NCBI RefSeq assembly: GCF_003590645.1
Contig: NZ_CP031834.1
Location: forward strand, 2,356,501-2,420,500
Reading direction: 5' to 3'
Length of the DNA stretch: 64,000 nucleotides
Source: Mesorhizobium sp. DCY119
GTDB lineage: Bacteria; Pseudomonadota; Alphaproteobacteria; Rhizobiales; Rhizobiaceae
This document shows positions 61,626-64,000 of the stretch, piece after piece (positions within the stretch are counted from its first letter, which is position 1; each line of letters begins with the position of its first letter). A program made the translations under genes and the position numbers. Below the pieces are notes generated by a model. That model did not search any database, was not told the origin of the DNA, and was given only the letters and a program-made list of their open reading frames with translations.

Positions 61626-63907
61626 GTGTACTTCAGGTTGGCCGTAATCGCGCGTCCCGCCCCGTAATTACAGCTGCCGCCGGTGATGTTGAGGCAGTGC
61701 GAAACGTATTTCTCATCGAATAGATTGGTAACGTTGATCCTGAGTTTGGTGCCTTCGAGGTCCTTGCGAATGCCCCCGAAATCATACTCCGCACCAATAT
61801 CGACCAGTGCGCGTGCCGGGATGCGCAACTGCTCCAGATAGGTAACGTCGGTCTGATAGGACGATGTCGCCCGCACGCCGGCGCTCAGCGACAGGCCCGG
61901 CACGCCGTCGGGGCTGTAGATCGCCCACAGGCTTGCCTGATGCTCGGGCAAGCGCAGCATTTCGCGTCCGACCGAAACCGGGTTGTTGGATTGCAGAACC
62001 TCGGAGTCAGAATAGGCGTAGGCTGCCATCAGGCTGATTTCCGGGGTCAGTTCATACTTGCCCTCGATCTCGATGCCGCGGACGCGCTGCTTTCCACCCT
62101 GCACATACTGGCTCGGCCGCGTCGGATTGGGATCGGTTGGGGCAGGCGTCAGCGCGTTCTCATGCGTCAACTGGAACAGCGACACCGTCACCAAGCCACG
62201 ACCGCCGGCGGGCTCATATTTGACGCCGATCTCGAACTGATCAGCGGTCTGGGCCTCGAAGGGATTTCCAGACGGGTCGGTTCCCAGAAGAGGCAGGAAT
62301 GAGGTCGAATAGCTCGCATAGGGAGCGAGACCGTTGTCGAACAGGTAGGTCAAGCCGGCGCGTCCGGTCAGCGCATTGTCGCTGGTCGTGACGGTCGGTG
62401 CATCGGTTATCCGATTGGTGGTATCGATATCCGACATGTCGGAGCGCAGGCCGAAGGTGCCGACCCAGCCGCCGTAGCGCACCTGGTCCTGTACATAGAG
62501 ACCCACCTGATCCTGCTTTTGCAATGCTGACGCTGTCACAGGGGCTACGGGGATGGGCTGGCCATATATGGGATCGAGATAGTCAATCCCCGGCACCGAG
62601 ACACCCCATCCGGTGTTGCCGAAGTTGGTGTCGGATATGCCGCGCACGTAATCCAGGCCGAACAGCACCGTATGGTCGAGCGCGCCGGTCTGGAACTTTG
62701 CCTCGGCCTGCGTGTCCACCGCGAAGGTCGAGGTCCAGTCGTCGGAGATGGCGGAAACCCTGTCCAGGTGGCTCGACGGCGCGCCCGAATAGGCGAATGC
62801 CGGATTGACCAGCACCAGATCCATATGCTGATCCGAACGCCCGTAACGCAGGTTTTGACGAACGGTCCAGGTCTCGTTGAAGGCGTGCTCGAATTCATAG
62901 CCGAGATGGAAATAGTCGCGTTCGAAGCCGCCCCAGTCCGGGTCGCCGAGGAATACATCACGCGGGATTTGCCCGGCCGGGTTGGGAAGCAGAGTTCCGA
63001 TCGCAGGATAGAAGCGCGGGCTGAAAACCGGCCGGTCATGCTGGTAGTAGCCATACAGCGTCAGCGACGTTTGTGCCGTGGGGCTCCAGGTCAGGCTTGG
63101 CGCCAGCATCAGCTGCCGATCGCGCTCGTGGTCGATCTGGGTGTTCATGTTCTTCGCAAGCCCGGTCAATCGGTACGACCAATCACCGTCTTCCGTCAGC
63201 GGGCCGGTCATGTCGACCGCGCCCTGGATGCCGCCGAAGCCACTCGTTTGTAGGGAGACCTCGCGATAAGGTGTCGACTGAGGCCGCTTGCTGACCTGAT
63301 TGACAAGGCCCCCGGGGACGGTGCGTCCGTAAAGCACGGAGGCCGGTCCTTTCAGCACTTCGACGCGTTCCAGCGCGTAGGAGTTTATGCTCGGCGTGGC
63401 GTAATTGTTCGGGTCGCCGGCGACAGCGAGCCCATCGAGCCACATCGTGCCATATGAGTTGAAACCTCTTATGTAGAGCCAGTCATAGCGCACGTCATAG
63501 CCATTCGGGTCGGCAAAGACACCGGGTGTGTAGCGCAGAGCCTCTGCAACCGTGTTGGCCCCCTGCGCATCCATCTGATCACGGGTAATCACGCTCACCG
63601 CCTGCGGCGTTTCGAGAATGGAGGTGTCCGTCTTGGAAGCGCTCTTGGCGCGTTTGGCGACTATTCCCGTGCCGGACCCGCCACCCTCAACGACAACCGT
63701 GTCGAGCGTCGTCACGCTGGAATCGGCCGTGCTGGCGGACGCTGCGTCGCCGCCTTGCTGGGCAGTGGCAGGCAACACGAATGTGCCACAAACACCGCAA
63801 ATCACAGTGGATGCCAGCAACAGAGAGCGGCGTTTGGCTCCCATCGATGATTGCACTTGCAAGATATCCGTATCGCCCACGATCGTCCCTGTCCCAAACC
63901 AAGCCAT
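61619..63907 (-). CDS. TonB-dependent siderophore receptor
   Basis: A 762-residue outer-membrane receptor: signal region (a second Met at residue 22 starts the hydrophobic stretch), TonB-box-like DTVVVEG, plug domain (about 95-200, with SVITRDQMDAQGANTVAEALRYTPGV in parts and VEVLKGPASVLYGRTVPGGLVN), barrel to residue 762 ending NLKYTW. The plug signature is that of ferric-siderophore receptors (FhuA/FpvA class). First gene of the five-gene operon, behind a perfect TGA-N9-TCA box. The start at 63907 has GGGG upstream; 63844 is the alternative. Confidence 0.92.
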   Translation of the reverse strand: MAWFGTGTIVGDTDILQVQSSMGAKRRSLLLASTVICGVCGTFVLPATAQQGGDAASASTADSSVTTLDTVVVEGGGSGTGIVAKRAKSASKTDTSILETPQAVSVITRDQMDAQGANTVAEALRYTPGVFADPNGYDVRYDWLYIRGFNSYGTMWLDGLAVAGDPNNYATPSINSYALERVEVLKGPASVLYGRTVPGGLVNQVSKRPQSTPYREVSLQTSGFGGIQGAVDMTGPLTEDGDWSYRLTGLAKNMNTQIDHERDRQLMLAPSLTWSPTAQTSLTLYGYYQHDRPVFSPRFYPAIGTLLPNPAGQIPRDVFLGDPDWGGFERDYFHLGYEFEHAFNETWTVRQNLRYGRSDQHMDLVLVNPAFAYSGAPSSHLDRVSAISDDWTSTFAVDTQAEAKFQTGALDHTVLFGLDYVRGISDTNFGNTGWGVSVPGIDYLDPIYGQPIPVAPVTASALQKQDQVGLYVQDQVRYGGWVGTFGLRSDMSDIDTTNRITDAPTVTTSDNALTGRAGLTYLFDNGLAPYASYSTSFLPLLGTDPSGNPFEAQTADQFEIGVKYEPAGGRGLVTVSLFQLTHENALTPAPTDPNPTRPSQYVQGGKQRVRGIEIEGKYELTPEISLMAAYAYSDSEVLQSNNPVSVGREMLRLPEHQASLWAIYSPDGVPGLSLSAGVRATSSYQTDVTYLEQLRIPARALVDIGAEYDFGGIRKDLEGTKLRINVTNLFDEKYVSHCLNITGGSCNYGAGRAITANLKYTW

Positions 63908-63919
63908 GATAATACCCCA

Positions 63920-63946
63920 TTAACTTGACAATAATAATCAAGTTAA
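63920..63946 (-). promoter_or_regulatory. RirA-type iron-responsive operator of the siderophore operon
   Basis: Nine-base perfect arms TTAACTTGA and TCAAGTTAA with a nine-base spacer, containing the exact TGA-N9-TCA pattern known for RirA iron-responsive operators. It lies 12 bases upstream of the receptor start, probably overlapping the promoter, and rirA is encoded in the same window. Confidence 0.7.
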
Positions 63947-64000
63947 CCTAGTGAGTATGGCAACATGGCATTGCTGACAACGTCCGAACCTTTGTGCGGC

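Overview
The window is a GC-rich, densely coded chromosomal segment of an alphaproteobacterium. It is most likely a Rhizobiales/Phyllobacteriaceae member of the Mesorhizobium or Aminobacter type. The reasons are the acpXL-lpxXL cluster for very-long-chain fatty acid lipid A, an hmuPSTUV haem-uptake locus beside a RirA-type iron regulator, PutA with a separate Lrp-type regulator, a ligD-ku repair cluster, and the short palindromic repeats typical of these genomes. I saw no rRNA, tRNA, CRISPR array, transposase or phage gene; gene order looks like ordinary chromosome with several accessory modules.

Layout. 1-1.2 kb: end of a DMSO-reductase-type membrane oxidoreductase (a fragment of the preceding gene, then the DmsC-like anchor). 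1.2-6.3 kb (minus): acpXL, fabF2XL, fabF1XL, adh2XL-like and lpxXL, which make and attach a very long acyl chain to lipid A. 6.5-13.7 kb: a periplasmic histidine phosphatase, an AEC transporter, gabD, galM, a KDG-type sugar kinase, and a pair formed by a FixH/YtkA-like protein and a dihaem peroxidase lipoprotein. 13.7-17.9 kb: putR-like regulator and putA.

17.9-26.4 kb is a haem/iron island. It holds an IsdG-type haem monooxygenase with a VOC protein and an unrecognised small protein, a haem TonB receptor, hmuP-hmuS-hmuT-hmuU-hmuV, and rirA. 26.7-30.6 kb: GNAT acetyltransferase, DUF445 protein, phasin, MaoC hydratase, maleylacetoacetate isomerase. 30.8-34.1 kb: a NosP/NahK-like nitric-oxide-sensing module with a LuxR-type response regulator. 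34.4-38.2 kb: form II CoxSLM-type molybdenum hydroxylase. 38.4-40.1 kb: small hypothetical proteins and a DUF930 protein with a TonB-like N-terminus.

40.1-46.0 kb (minus): ligD-ku-TPR-hydrolase-xthA, a non-homologous end joining cluster with an exonuclease III gene. 46.0-52.3 kb: a second hybrid kinase/LuxR regulator pair, then a LysE-type exporter and an S8-protease autotransporter, each preceded by the same perfect 18-bp palindrome. 52.6-56.9 kb: an RND efflux pair. 57.0-63.9 kb: a YciI protein and a five-gene siderophore operon (minus: TonB receptor, binding protein, permease, ATPase, DUF2218-SIP reductase) with a TGA-N9-TCA iron-responsive box in front.

Functionally the window is dominated by iron handling (haem and siderophore uptake plus RirA), outer-membrane/lipid A construction, redox and gas sensing (NosP, Cox-type hydroxylase, dihaem peroxidase) and DNA repair. 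The best candidates for something undescribed are the shared palindrome linking the second two-component system, the exporter and the secreted protease, and the catalytically degenerate ketosynthase partner in the lipid A cluster.
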